DNA of 5,924 nucleotides from an uncultured Clostridia bacterium (GCA_944389715.1 CALXNI010000044.1:1-5924), one strand, 5' to 3'. Shown: positions 1 through 5,753, counted from the stretch's first letter. The notes: a model not told the origin generated them from the sequence alone. Program-made: numbers and translations.

Positions 1-20
1 AACAAAATAATTGCAAACGT

Positions 21-90
21 TGTAGGGGTCGCCGCCCACGGCGACCCGCATATCAATATTTAAGGGTCGCCCAGGGGTGCGACCCCTACA
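21..90. repeat. GC-rich palindromic intergenic repeat element
   Basis: A 70-base GC-rich island in AT-rich surroundings. Its ends are a perfect 12-base inverted repeat (TGTAGGGGTCGC at 21-32, GCGACCCCTACA at 79-90). Inside are two hairpins: GGGTCGCCG/CGGCGACCC (26-34 with 39-47, 4-base loop) and GGGTCGC/GCGACCC (64-70 with 79-85). The structure is MITE- or REP-like. Similar TGTAGGGG-type palindromes are, from general knowledge, scattered between genes in Clostridia. No reading frame is apparent. It could act as a terminator for a gene left of the window, though no long T-tract follows it. Confidence 0.7.
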
Positions 91-94
91 GATT

Positions 95-123
95 TAAATT
101 AATTTAATCATTCAAATTACAAT
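95..123 (+). promoter_or_regulatory. weak candidate promoter for the 45-residue protein gene
   Basis: TACAAT at 118-123 is a good -10 box. The -35 match 17 bases upstream (TAAATT, 95-100) is poor, and a TTTAAA at 93-98 would give a 19-base spacer. Transcription would begin near 130, leaving a leader of about 30 bases. In DNA this AT-rich the match may be chance. Confidence 0.3.
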
Positions 124-159
124 TTACTTAAGAGAAAAAATAGAAAGGAGAATTAAATT

Positions 160-297
160 ATGAAATTTGTAAAAGGTATGATTATAGGAACAGCAATTGC
201 TACTGGAATGGCAATGATGTATAATGATGGAATGATGAATAAAAAGAAAATTATGAAAAGAGGTAAACAGTTAGCTAAGAAGATAGGAGCATTTTAG
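160..297 (+). CDS. small hydrophobic/basic hypothetical protein (45 aa)
   Basis: A 45-residue protein starting MKFVKGMIIG. The ATG is chosen because a strong ribosome binding site (AAAGGAG, 144-150) lies 9 bases upstream. Residues 5-20 form one glycine/alanine/methionine-rich hydrophobic segment (GMIIGTAIATGMAMM), long enough for a short membrane or amphipathic helix. A lysine-rich C-terminal half follows (NKKKIMKRGKQLAKKIGAF), giving a strongly positive tail. It has 7 methionines after the start. The pattern resembles short clostridial hypothetical proteins with an N-terminal glycine-zipper-like segment, loosely YtxH-like, but it is too short to assign. A strong hairpin terminator begins 16 bases after the stop, so it appears monocistronic. 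Function is unknown; membrane association is inferred from composition. Confidence 0.75.
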   Translation: MKFVKGMIIGTAIATGMAMMYNDGMMNKKKIMKRGKQLAKKIGAF

Positions 298-312
298 TAA
301 GATGCATAAGAT

Positions 313-345
313 AAAAATCACGTAAATTATTTTTACGTGATTTTT
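313..345. terminator. bidirectional intrinsic terminator between convergent genes
   Basis: A perfect 14-base stem (AAAAATCACGTAAA at 313-326 with its complement at 332-345) and a 5-base loop, ending in TTTTT on the + strand and also in Ts when read on the - strand. It lies between the stop of the small + strand gene (297) and the stop of the - strand Cys-rich gene (367), so it can serve both. Confidence 0.85.
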
Positions 346-366
346 ATTAAATAAGTTTAAATAATT

Positions 367-852
367 TTATCTACAATATTTTGGCATACAATCAGGTCTA
401 TCTGTTTCTTCTTTGTAGTCTTCCTTTTCATCTTTTTTGCAATCACATTTTTTGTCATCTTTACAATGTTTGTCTTCACATTCTAATTTTACACCTTTTA
501 GACACTTACCATTACGTTTGCATTCTTTGCAAATTTTTACGTGTTTTACTCTATCTACCCAAATTTGTAACTCGTAACATTTGTCTGGACAAAGTGGACC
601 AAATACAAATTCACCATCTTTATCTGTAAAAGTATGAGAAACCGGTTTTCTTTCTTCTTTTCCATGATCACAGCATACTTCTATAAGCTTTACAACAGCA
701 TCTTCAACAGGCTCTTTATAACAGTCTTTAATTACACCATAAATAACATTTCTATTATCTTCTGGTAAATTAATTTCTAAGTCAAATTGTTTACCTTTTT
801 CGATAAAACCATCAACTTTAACTACAGGACAGAAATCTTTTTCGAAATCCAT
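367..852 (-). CDS. cysteine-rich carboxypeptidase-regulatory-like domain protein (161 aa)
   Basis: A 161-residue soluble, charged protein without signal peptide or membrane segment. Residues about 36-100 fit the carboxypeptidase-regulatory / transthyretin-like beta-sandwich pattern: VIYGVIKD, then EPVEDAVVKLIEV, then HTFTDKDGEFVFGPL, the usual G-V-x-D, P-x-x-x-A-x-V-x-L and T-D-x-D-G-x-F-x-F signatures. There are 15 cysteines (8, 44, 60, 61, 88, 92, 108, 111, 117, 125, 130, 136, 138, 155, 160), including CKEC and CDC. Residues 102-161 are Lys/Asp/Glu/Cys-rich and lack the fold pattern. The ATG at 852 is preferred over the in-frame ATG at 861 because AAGGA (867-863) lies 10 bases before 852 but only 1 base before 861. 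Transcribed alone, divergently from smc. Similar small proteins occur in Clostridia without assigned function. A cross-linked structural or spore-surface role, or metal binding, is possible but inferred. Confidence 0.8.
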   Translation of the reverse strand: MDFEKDFCPVVKVDGFIEKGKQFDLEINLPEDNRNVIYGVIKDCYKEPVEDAVVKLIEVCCDHGKEERKPVSHTFTDKDGEFVFGPLCPDKCYELQIWVDRVKHVKICKECKRNGKCLKGVKLECEDKHCKDDKKCDCKKDEKEDYKEETDRPDCMPKYCR

Positions 853-861
853 TAATATCAT

Positions 862-869
862 TTCCTTTC
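862..869 (-). promoter_or_regulatory. ribosome binding site deciding the start of the Cys-rich gene
   Basis: Reads GAAAGGAA on the - strand (869-862). It gives sensible spacing (about 10 bases) to the ATG at 852. It almost touches the upstream in-frame ATG at 861, which would add only three residues (Met-Ile-Leu). Confidence 0.7.
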
Positions 870-894
870 ATTTAATATAGCTTTTAGCTTAATA

Positions 895-922
895 TATAAT
901 ATGTAATAATAAGTAAAAAAGT
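895..922 (-). promoter_or_regulatory. candidate promoter of the Cys-rich gene, possibly sporulation-type
   Basis: On the - strand, AC (922-921), a 17-base gap and CATATTATA (903-895) match the sigma-K style layout AC-N16/17-CATAnnnTA. The same bases include TATTAT (901-896), a plausible sigma-A -10 box, but no good TTGACA-like -35 is visible. The start of transcription would lie about 35 bases before the ATG. The region is almost all A/T, so the match is weak evidence. Confidence 0.35.
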
Positions 923-945
923 GATAAAATTTGTAGATATTTTGA

Positions 946-1022
946 ATAAATTTATGTTTTTAACAGATTTATAATATTTTGTATTTAGCATTACAAATTA
1001 TAACTTTGGTCTGAACATTAAC
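946..1022. repeat. 77-base direct repeat, copy A (upstream of smc)
   Basis: Nearly identical to 4702-4778: 4 substitutions and 2 single-base indels across the aligned length, with similarity stopping sharply after GAACATTAAC in both copies. It contains an imperfect dyad, TTATAAT...TTGTA facing TACAA/ATTATAA (about 969-1003). It lies 17 bases upstream of the smc -35 box, in the same orientation relative to the downstream gene as copy B. No coding potential is seen. Confidence 0.85.
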
Positions 1023-1039
1023 GATTTTACAGAAAAATG

Positions 1040-1068
1040 TTGATAAAAACCTTTTTTTAATATATTAT
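1040..1068 (+). promoter_or_regulatory. smc promoter
   Basis: TTGATA (1040-1045), exactly 17 bases, then TATTAT (1063-1068): a good sigma-A type promoter. Transcription would start near 1075, leaving a leader of about 57 bases that includes the hairpin at 1088-1114. The distance from the preceding divergent gene supports smc having its own promoter. Confidence 0.65.
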
Positions 1069-1087
1069 ATATAATATTGAGTTTTAG

Positions 1088-1114
1088 AAAAAAGATGCAA
1101 TAAGCATCTATTTT
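1088..1114 (+). promoter_or_regulatory. leader hairpin just upstream of smc
   Basis: Stem AGATGC/GCATCT (1093-1098 with 1104-1109, 5-base loop AATAA), extended after one A-A mismatch by AAAA/TTTT (1088-1091 with 1111-1114), and followed by CTTT. It sits between the transcription start and the ribosome binding site at 1120. It resembles a weak terminator or attenuator, or a 5' stabilising hairpin. No competing anti-terminator pairing was identified. Confidence 0.45.
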
Positions 1115-1119
1115 CTTTG

Positions 1120-1126
1120 AAGGTGG
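1120..1126 (+). promoter_or_regulatory. ribosome binding site deciding the smc start
   Basis: AAGGTGG lies 5 bases before the ATG at 1132. A longer reading from the TTG at 1117 would run through this site and add five residues with no ribosome binding site of its own at proper spacing, so 1132 is preferred. Confidence 0.75.
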
Positions 1127-1131
1127 GAAAA

Positions 1132-4100
1132 ATGTACTTAAAAAGATTAGAATTACAAGGATTTAAATCATTTGCAGATAAAACAGTATTAGAATTTATG
1201 CCAGGTATTACAACAGTAATAGGGCCAAATGGTTCAGGTAAAAGTAATATATCTGACAGTATTAGGTGGGTACTAGGTGAGCAAAGCATGAAATCTCTAA
1301 GGGGATCTAAATCGGAGGACATAATATTTTCAGGCACTCAAAACAGAAAGTCATTGGGATTTGCTGAAGCCTCAATTGTTATAGATAATACAGATGGAAA
1401 ATTACCTATAGAATTTTCTGAAGTTACTGTTACAAGAAGAATATATAGGAGTGGAGAGTCAGGATATTATATTAATAAAACCCCATGCAGATTAAAAGAT
1501 GTATTAGAACTATTTATGGATACAGGAATAGGAAAAGATGGATACTCAATAATAGGACAAGGAAAAAGAGATGAAATATTAAGTAATAAGTCAGAGGATA
1601 GGCGTGCTATATTTGAAGAAGCAGCAGGAATAGTAAAATATAGAGTAAGAAAAAATGATTCTGAAAAAAAATTAGAACAAACAAAAGTAAATCTATTAAG
1701 AATAAATGATATTTTATCAGAAATAGAAGTAAACCTTGAGCCATTAAAAAAGCAATCAGAAAAAGCAAAAAAGTTTTTAGATTTAAGAGAAGAACTAAAG
1801 GGAATAGAAATAGGTCTATTTTTATTTAACATAGACAATTATAAAGAAAAAATATCTGAAATTAAAAAAGATATAGAAATTTTTGTAAATCAAAATAATA
1901 ATGAAGAAGCTAAAATGGAGGATAGACAAAATATAAAAGAAAAGCTAAAAGAAGCAATAGATGAGATAACATTAAAGATTGAAGAGACACAAAATTTAGG
2001 ATTTGAGATGAGAGGAAAACAAGAAAAAATAAATTCAGATATAAATATTGCAAAGGAGAGAATTGCTAACAATAAAGAAAACTACGATAGATATTTAAAA
2101 GAAATAGAAGAGGTTTCTTTAAGAATTACAGAATTAGAAGAGGAGAGAAAACAAAGATTAGACAAAAAAACTAATTTGTTTTCAAACAGAGAAAAATTTG
2201 CAAAAGAATTAGAAGAAAAAGAAAAAGAGTTAGAAAAAATAAGTGCAAAATTATCGTCAGAAGAAAAAGTAATAGAAGAAAAGAAAAAAAAGGTAGAACA
2301 GAACATAGATTTAAAATATGAAAAAGCTACATTAATAAATACTCAAGAAGTAAATTATGAAAACTTAGAAAAAAGAGAAAAAACAGTGAAAAATGAAGTA
2401 TCAGATACCATTTCTGAGTTAGATCAAAAAAGACTAGAAAAAGATGAAATATCTAAAACATTTTATGAAATTGAAGCAAAAAGAAATGAAACTGTAAAAA
2501 AATTAGAAGAAATAAACAAAGAAAAAGAAAAGAGTATAGCTAAACTAAAAGAATATGAAGAAAAAATAAATTTATTATCAACTGATATGAGAGTAAAAGA
2601 TTCAAAGCTAAAATTCTTAAGCGATATGGAAAGGGAAAAAGAAGGCTATATAAGAAGTGTAAAAGCTTTATTATTAGCTTGTGAAAAGGATATTAGCTTA
2701 AAAAAAGGTATGCATGGAGTTTTAGCAAATATTATATCAGTTCCTAAAGAATATGAAACTGCAATAGAAATGACTTTAGGGCAAACACTTCAAAATATAG
2801 TTACAGATACAGAAGAGGATGCAAAAAAATTAATTGAACATTTAAGGAAAAATAATTTAGGAAGAGCATCTTTTTTACCAATTGCTTCTGTAAAAGGTAA
2901 AAAAGTAGATAGGCTAATAAAAAATAATTTAAGTGGAGTAATTGGCATTGCATCTGACTTAGTAAAGGTAGATAAAAAATATGAAGGGATAATATTAAAT
3001 TTACTTGGTAGAACTGTTATAGTAGATAATATGGAAACTGCAATTATACTTGCAAGACAAAATAATTATTCATTTAGAATAGTTACCTTAAAAGGTGATG
3101 TAATAAATCCAAGCGGTGCTATAACTGGAGGATCAACAACAGCAAAGTCTAATAATATAATAGGTAGAACTTCTCAAATACAAGAATTAGAAAAAGATAT
3201 AAAGAAACTAACTAAGAAAATAGAAGACTTAGAGGCAGAGAAAGAAAATTACGAAAAATCTCAGGAAGATGTACTAGAAGAAGTAATGGGATTAGAACAT
3301 ATAATGCAAGATACAGAAATTGTTTATGCAACTGAAAAACAAAAAGTTATAGCAATAGAAGAAAATATTACTAGATTAGAAACAAAACTAAATTCTTTAA
3401 GAAAAGAATTAAATCAAATTAATGAAAATAAAAAAGAAAGTTTAAAAATAAAAGAAGAATTAGGCAAAGAAATAGAAGAATTAGAAAAAGAAATAGAAGA
3501 ACTTAATGTAGAAATAAAATCATTTGCTGATAATAATAAGGATAATCAAAAATATATAGATGATTTAAATTTTGATATTACTAACTTAAAAGTATCTGTT
3601 AGTTCTTTTGATGAGAGTAGCAGTTCAATTGATGAATTAGTTCAAAGAATAGAGCAAGATATAGAAAATAATAAAAACAGCATTGAAAACAAAAAGAATT
3701 CAAGAGAAAGAATACTAGAAGATAATAAATTATTAGAAGAAAAAATTATAAGTTTAAATGAGCAGATAGAACAAATGAAACAAGAAGTAGAAACAAGTGG
3801 AAGTAAAGTAGAGGAATTAAAGCAAGAAAGAATTGATAAAAATGGAGAACTTACAAGAATAGAAGAAGAAATAACAAATCAGTTTAAAATAATAGATGAC
3901 TTAAAGGCACAAATAACAAAACAAGAGGTTAAAAAATCTAAAATAGAATATGAATTAGAACAAATAATAAACAAAATGTGGGAAGACTATGAAATTACTC
4001 CAAACAATGTTGGAGATGAGTATAAAAAGCCTGAAAATATAGGAGAAACTACTAAAAAAGTTAAAAGATTAAGAGATGATATAAAAAACCTTGGAAGTAT

Positions 4101-4683
4101 AAACATAGATTCAATAGAAGAATATAAACAAACAAAAGAAAGATATGACTTTATGTGTGAACAAAGATTAGATTTAGAAAATTCTAGTAGTAAGCTTAGA
4201 AAAGTAATTCAAGATATGACAAAAATAATGAAAGAACAATTTGAAAAACAATTTAAAGTTATAAACAAAAACTTTGGAGAAGTGTTTAGTGAGTTGTTTG
4301 GCGGAGGAAAAGCCGAATTAAAACTTACAGATGAGGAAAATATATTAGAGTGTGGAATAGATATAGAAGTGCAACCACCAGGAAAAAAACTTCAGAACAT
4401 GACACTTTTATCAGGAGGAGAAAAAGCATTTACAGCAATTGCTTTGCTATTTGCAATATTAAAAATAAATCCAGCACCATTCTGTGTATTGGATGAAATA
4501 GAAGCAGCACTTGATGATGTAAATGTATATAGATTTGCAGACTATTTAAAAAAATTCACAAAAGATACACAATTTCTAGTAATAACACATAGAAAAGGAA
4601 CAATGGAAGCAGCAGATACTGTTTATGGAATAACAATGGAGGAAAACGGAATATCAAAACTTCTTTCAATGAAATTGAAATGA
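1132..4683 (+). CDS. smc: chromosome segregation protein SMC
   Basis: A complete 1183-residue SMC ATPase, the usual bacterial length. It is the core of condensin with ScpA and ScpB, and organises the nucleoid and sister chromosomes by ATP-driven DNA loop extrusion. Order: N-terminal head with Walker A GPNGSGKSN (31-39) and Q-loop GQGKRDE (Gln143); a Lys/Glu-rich coiled coil (about 175-515); hinge dimerisation domain (about 526-669, starting at GMHG and ending ITGGST); return coil (about 670-985); C-terminal head with LGSIN (987-991), the ABC signature LSGGEK (1093-1098), Walker B with catalytic DE (1121-1122), D-loop ALDD and switch His1153. All key residues are intact. The start is ATG 1132, from the AAGGTGG site. 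rnc and ftsY, frequent neighbours in Firmicutes, do not adjoin it. The strand is strongly A-rich, as expected from its Lys/Glu-rich coils. No clear terminator follows. Confidence 0.98.
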   Translation: MYLKRLELQGFKSFADKTVLEFMPGITTVIGPNGSGKSNISDSIRWVLGEQSMKSLRGSKSEDIIFSGTQNRKSLGFAEASIVIDNTDGKLPIEFSEVTVTRRIYRSGESGYYINKTPCRLKDVLELFMDTGIGKDGYSIIGQGKRDEILSNKSEDRRAIFEEAAGIVKYRVRKNDSEKKLEQTKVNLLRINDILSEIEVNLEPLKKQSEKAKKFLDLREELKGIEIGLFLFNIDNYKEKISEIKKDIEIFVNQNNNEEAKMEDRQNIKEKLKEAIDEITLKIEETQNLGFEMRGKQEKINSDINIAKERIANNKENYDRYLKEIEEVSLRITELEEERKQRLDKKTNLFSNREKFAKELEEKEKELEKISAKLSSEEKVIEEKKKKVEQNIDLKYEKATLINTQEVNYENLEKREKTVKNEVSDTISELDQKRLEKDEISKTFYEIEAKRNETVKKLEEINKEKEKSIAKLKEYEEKINLLSTDMRVKDSKLKFLSDMEREKEGYIRSVKALLLACEKDISLKKGMHGVLANIISVPKEYETAIEMTLGQTLQNIVTDTEEDAKKLIEHLRKNNLGRASFLPIASVKGKKVDRLIKNNLSGVIGIASDLVKVDKKYEGIILNLLGRTVIVDNMETAIILARQNNYSFRIVTLKGDVINPSGAITGGSTTAKSNNIIGRTSQIQELEKDIKKLTKKIEDLEAEKENYEKSQEDVLEEVMGLEHIMQDTEIVYATEKQKVIAIEENITRLETKLNSLRKELNQINENKKESLKIKEELGKEIEELEKEIEELNVEIKSFADNNKDNQKYIDDLNFDITNLKVSVSSFDESSSSIDELVQRIEQDIENNKNSIENKKNSRERILEDNKLLEEKIISLNEQIEQMKQEVETSGSKVEELKQERIDKNGELTRIEEEITNQFKIIDDLKAQITKQEVKKSKIEYELEQIINKMWEDYEITPNNVGDEYKKPENIGETTKKVKRLRDDIKNLGSINIDSIEEYKQTKERYDFMCEQRLDLENSSSKLRKVIQDMTKIMKEQFEKQFKVINKNFGEVFSELFGGGKAELKLTDEENILECGIDIEVQPPGKKLQNMTLLSGGEKAFTAIALLFAILKINPAPFCVLDEIEAALDDVNVYRFADYLKKFTKDTQFLVITHRKGTMEAADTVYGITMEENGISKLLSMKLK

Positions 4684-4701
4684 TTTTTCCTTCGTCGCTT
4701 C

Positions 4702-4778
4702 ATAAATTGATGTGTTTTAACAGATTTATAATATTTTGTATTTAACATTAAAAATTATAATTTGGTTTGAACATTAAC
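4702..4778. repeat. 77-base direct repeat, copy B (downstream of smc, upstream of rplU)
   Basis: Second copy of 946-1022 in the same orientation, 3756 bases away. It starts 18 bases after the smc stop and ends 28 bases before the first TTGACA box of the rplU promoter. Relative to copy A it has one extra G (near 4714), lacks one C, and has an A at 4751 where copy A has C994, which weakens the internal dyad. So each copy lies just upstream of a promoter. Confidence 0.85.
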
Positions 4779-4806
4779 AAGGCATACTAAAACATCAAAT
4801 AAATTG

Positions 4807-4847
4807 TTGACAAATTATTGACAAATGTACCTATATTATGGTAAGAT
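4807..4847 (+). promoter_or_regulatory. rplU-rpmA promoter with tandem -35 boxes
   Basis: The second TTGACA (4818-4823) pairs with TAAGAT (4842-4847) over 18 bases, helped by an extended -10 TG at 4839-4840. A first TTGACA (4807-4812) lies exactly 11 bases upstream, within a perfect repeat of TTGACAAAT (4807-4815 and 4818-4826), and could pair with TATATT (4832-4837) over 19 bases. Transcription would start near 4854, at the leader. Confidence 0.75.
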
Positions 4848-4853
4848 ATTTAT

Positions 4854-4952
4854 CTGTAAGCCGCATAAGTTAGGTTAAGAAAAGTTACAAAAACATGTAA
4901 CTACCTAAGTTTAATCTTAGCGAGTATTAGAAAAATGGAGGTCGTATAAAGT
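4854..4952 (+). ncRNA. L21-type ribosomal protein leader (cis-regulatory RNA)
   Basis: The untranslated leader of rplU folds into stacked helices. P1 is CGC plus TAAG (4862-4869, one bulged A) with CTTAGCG (4916-4922). P2 is TAGGT (4871-4875) with ACCTA (4903-4907). P3 is AGTTACA (4883-4889) with TGTAACT (4896-4902), closed by a 6-base loop. The position directly before rplU-rpmA matches the Firmicutes L21 leader family, thought to mediate autoregulation by a ribosomal protein. The ribosome binding site GGAGG (4937-4941) lies 15 bases after P1. Assignment rests on context and hand folding, not on a covariance search. Confidence 0.6.
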
Positions 4953-5381
4953 ATGTACGCAGTAATTGAAGCTTGTGGAAAGCAATACAAAGTAGAAGAA
5001 AAAGATGTAGTATTTTTCGAAAAATTAGATGCACAAGAAGGTAAAAAAGTTACTTTTGATAAAGTAATATTAGTATCTGATAATGGAAAAGTACAAATTG
5101 GTAATCCTTATGTAAAAGGAGTTAAAGTAGAAGGAAAAGTAGTTTCTCATGGTAAAGGAAAGAAAATAATAGTTTTCAAAATGAAACCTAAAAAGAATGA
5201 AAGAAAAAAACAAGGACACAGACAACCATATACAAAAGTTGAAATTACTTCAATAAAAACAGCTACTACAAAAACAACAACTGCAAAAGAAGAAAAAGCA
5301 GAAACAAAAACAGTAGCTAAAAAAGAAACAGCAACAAAAGCTACAGCTAAAACTAAAACAACTGAAAAAAAAGAAGTTTAA
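4953..5381 (+). CDS. rplU: 50S ribosomal protein L21 with a long C-terminal tail
   Basis: L21 is a 23S rRNA-binding protein of the large subunit. Residues 1-101 form the whole family domain: it begins MYAVIEACGKQYKVEE, has the GKKIIVFKMKPKKNERKKQGHRQ-type basic region at about 69-91 (key residues K70, K71, F75, K76, K78, K80, R84, H89, R90), and closes with YTKVEITSI. Typical L21 is about 100-105 residues; this one is 142. The extra 40 residues (about 103-142) are almost only Thr, Lys, Ala and Glu, low-complexity and probably disordered. The ATG at 4953 follows GGAGG (4937-4941) at 11 bases and gives the standard L21 N-terminus. It is first gene of a two-gene unit with rpmA and is preceded by an L21-type leader, suggesting autogenous control. 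Confidence 0.97.
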   Translation: MYAVIEACGKQYKVEEKDVVFFEKLDAQEGKKVTFDKVILVSDNGKVQIGNPYVKGVKVEGKVVSHGKGKKIIVFKMKPKKNERKKQGHRQPYTKVEITSIKTATTKTTTAKEEKAETKTVAKKETATKATAKTKTTEKKEV

Positions 5382-5439
5382 AATAAAAAATAATGAAACA
5401 AATAAATTGATTACAATGTTTAAGAGAGGTGAATTATAA

Positions 5440-5703
5440 ATGGCACATAAAAAAGGTCAAGGTAGTGTTAAAAACGGAAGAGATAGTGAGTCAAAACGTT
5501 TAGGTATAAAAAGAGCTGACGGTGAATTTGTTTTAGCAGGAAATATATTAGTAAGACAAAGAGGAACAAAAATGCATCCAGGTACAAATGTAAATAAAGG
5601 CAGTGATGATACTTTATATGCAGTAGTAGATGGAAAAGTTAAGTTCGAAAGAAAGGGTAGAGACAAAAAACAAGTAAGTGTATACCCAGTAGAGAACAAT
5701 TAA
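5440..5703 (+). CDS. rpmA: 50S ribosomal protein L27, without N-terminal extension
   Basis: An 87-residue L27, whose N-terminus reaches the peptidyl transferase centre and helps position tRNA. Recognisable stretches are MAHKKGQGSVKNGRDSESKR (1-20), RQRGTK (39-44), DDTLYAVVDGKVKFERKGRD (56-75) and VSVYPVE near the end. The ATG at 5440 is fixed by AGAGGTG (5425-5431, 8 bases away) and by an in-frame TAA directly before it (5437-5439), so no longer version is possible. Many Firmicutes instead make L27 with a cleaved N-terminal extension (about 9 residues, removed by Prp before AHKK/ASKK). Here the mature form is encoded directly. Only 58 bases separate it from rplU, where prp (ysxB) usually lies. 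It is cotranscribed with rplU and followed by a strong terminator. Confidence 0.97.
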   Translation: MAHKKGQGSVKNGRDSESKRLGIKRADGEFVLAGNILVRQRGTKMHPGTNVNKGSDDTLYAVVDGKVKFERKGRDKKQVSVYPVENN

Positions 5704-5715
5704 TTTATAAAATTG

Positions 5716-5750
5716 TAAGGGCGACCTTTGGTCGTCCTTATTGTTTATTT
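5716..5750 (+). terminator. intrinsic terminator after rpmA
   Basis: An 11-pair stem (TAAGGGCGACC at 5716-5726 with GGTCGTCCTTA at 5730-5740, one G-U pair) with a TTT loop, followed by TTGTTTATTT. It ends the rplU-rpmA unit 12 bases after the rpmA stop and separates it from trpS. The core GGGCGACC/GGTCGTCC resembles the GC-rich repeat at 21-90. Confidence 0.9.
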
Positions 5751-5753
5751 ATA

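Noticed and set aside
1..100. CRISPR array or tRNA in the GC-rich left end
   Set aside because: There are no regularly spaced repeats with unique spacers and no cloverleaf; the pattern is nested inverted repeats only.
381..629. 82-residue reading frame on the + strand
   Set aside because: It is the antisense of the Cys-rich gene, has no ribosome binding site, and its hydrophobic composition is what the complement of a Lys/Asp-rich coding region gives.
1117..1131. TTG start for smc, five residues longer
   Set aside because: It overlaps the ribosome binding site AAGGTGG, while the ATG at 1132 has proper spacing and gives the normal MYLKRLELQGFKSFA start.
1065..2306. Several - strand open frames inside smc
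   Set aside because: Their Ser/Phe-rich composition is the usual antisense shadow of Lys/Glu-rich coiled-coil codons, and smc is intact on the other strand.
4664..4690. Possible terminator at the smc 3' end (TTTCAAT/ATTGAAA, 3-base loop, then TGATTTTTCC)
   Set aside because: The stem lies within the coding sequence, has only one G-C pair in seven, and the T-tract starts after a gap, so it is probably too weak to terminate.
5416..5439. Short frame starting ATG at 5416, in frame with rpmA, as a possible L27 N-terminal extension
   Set aside because: It encodes only MFKRGEL and ends with TAA just before the rpmA ATG; it does not resemble the known L27 extension.
5457..5699. 80-residue - strand frame over rpmA
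   Set aside because: Antisense shadow of a highly conserved ribosomal protein gene, with no ribosome binding site or promoter seen.
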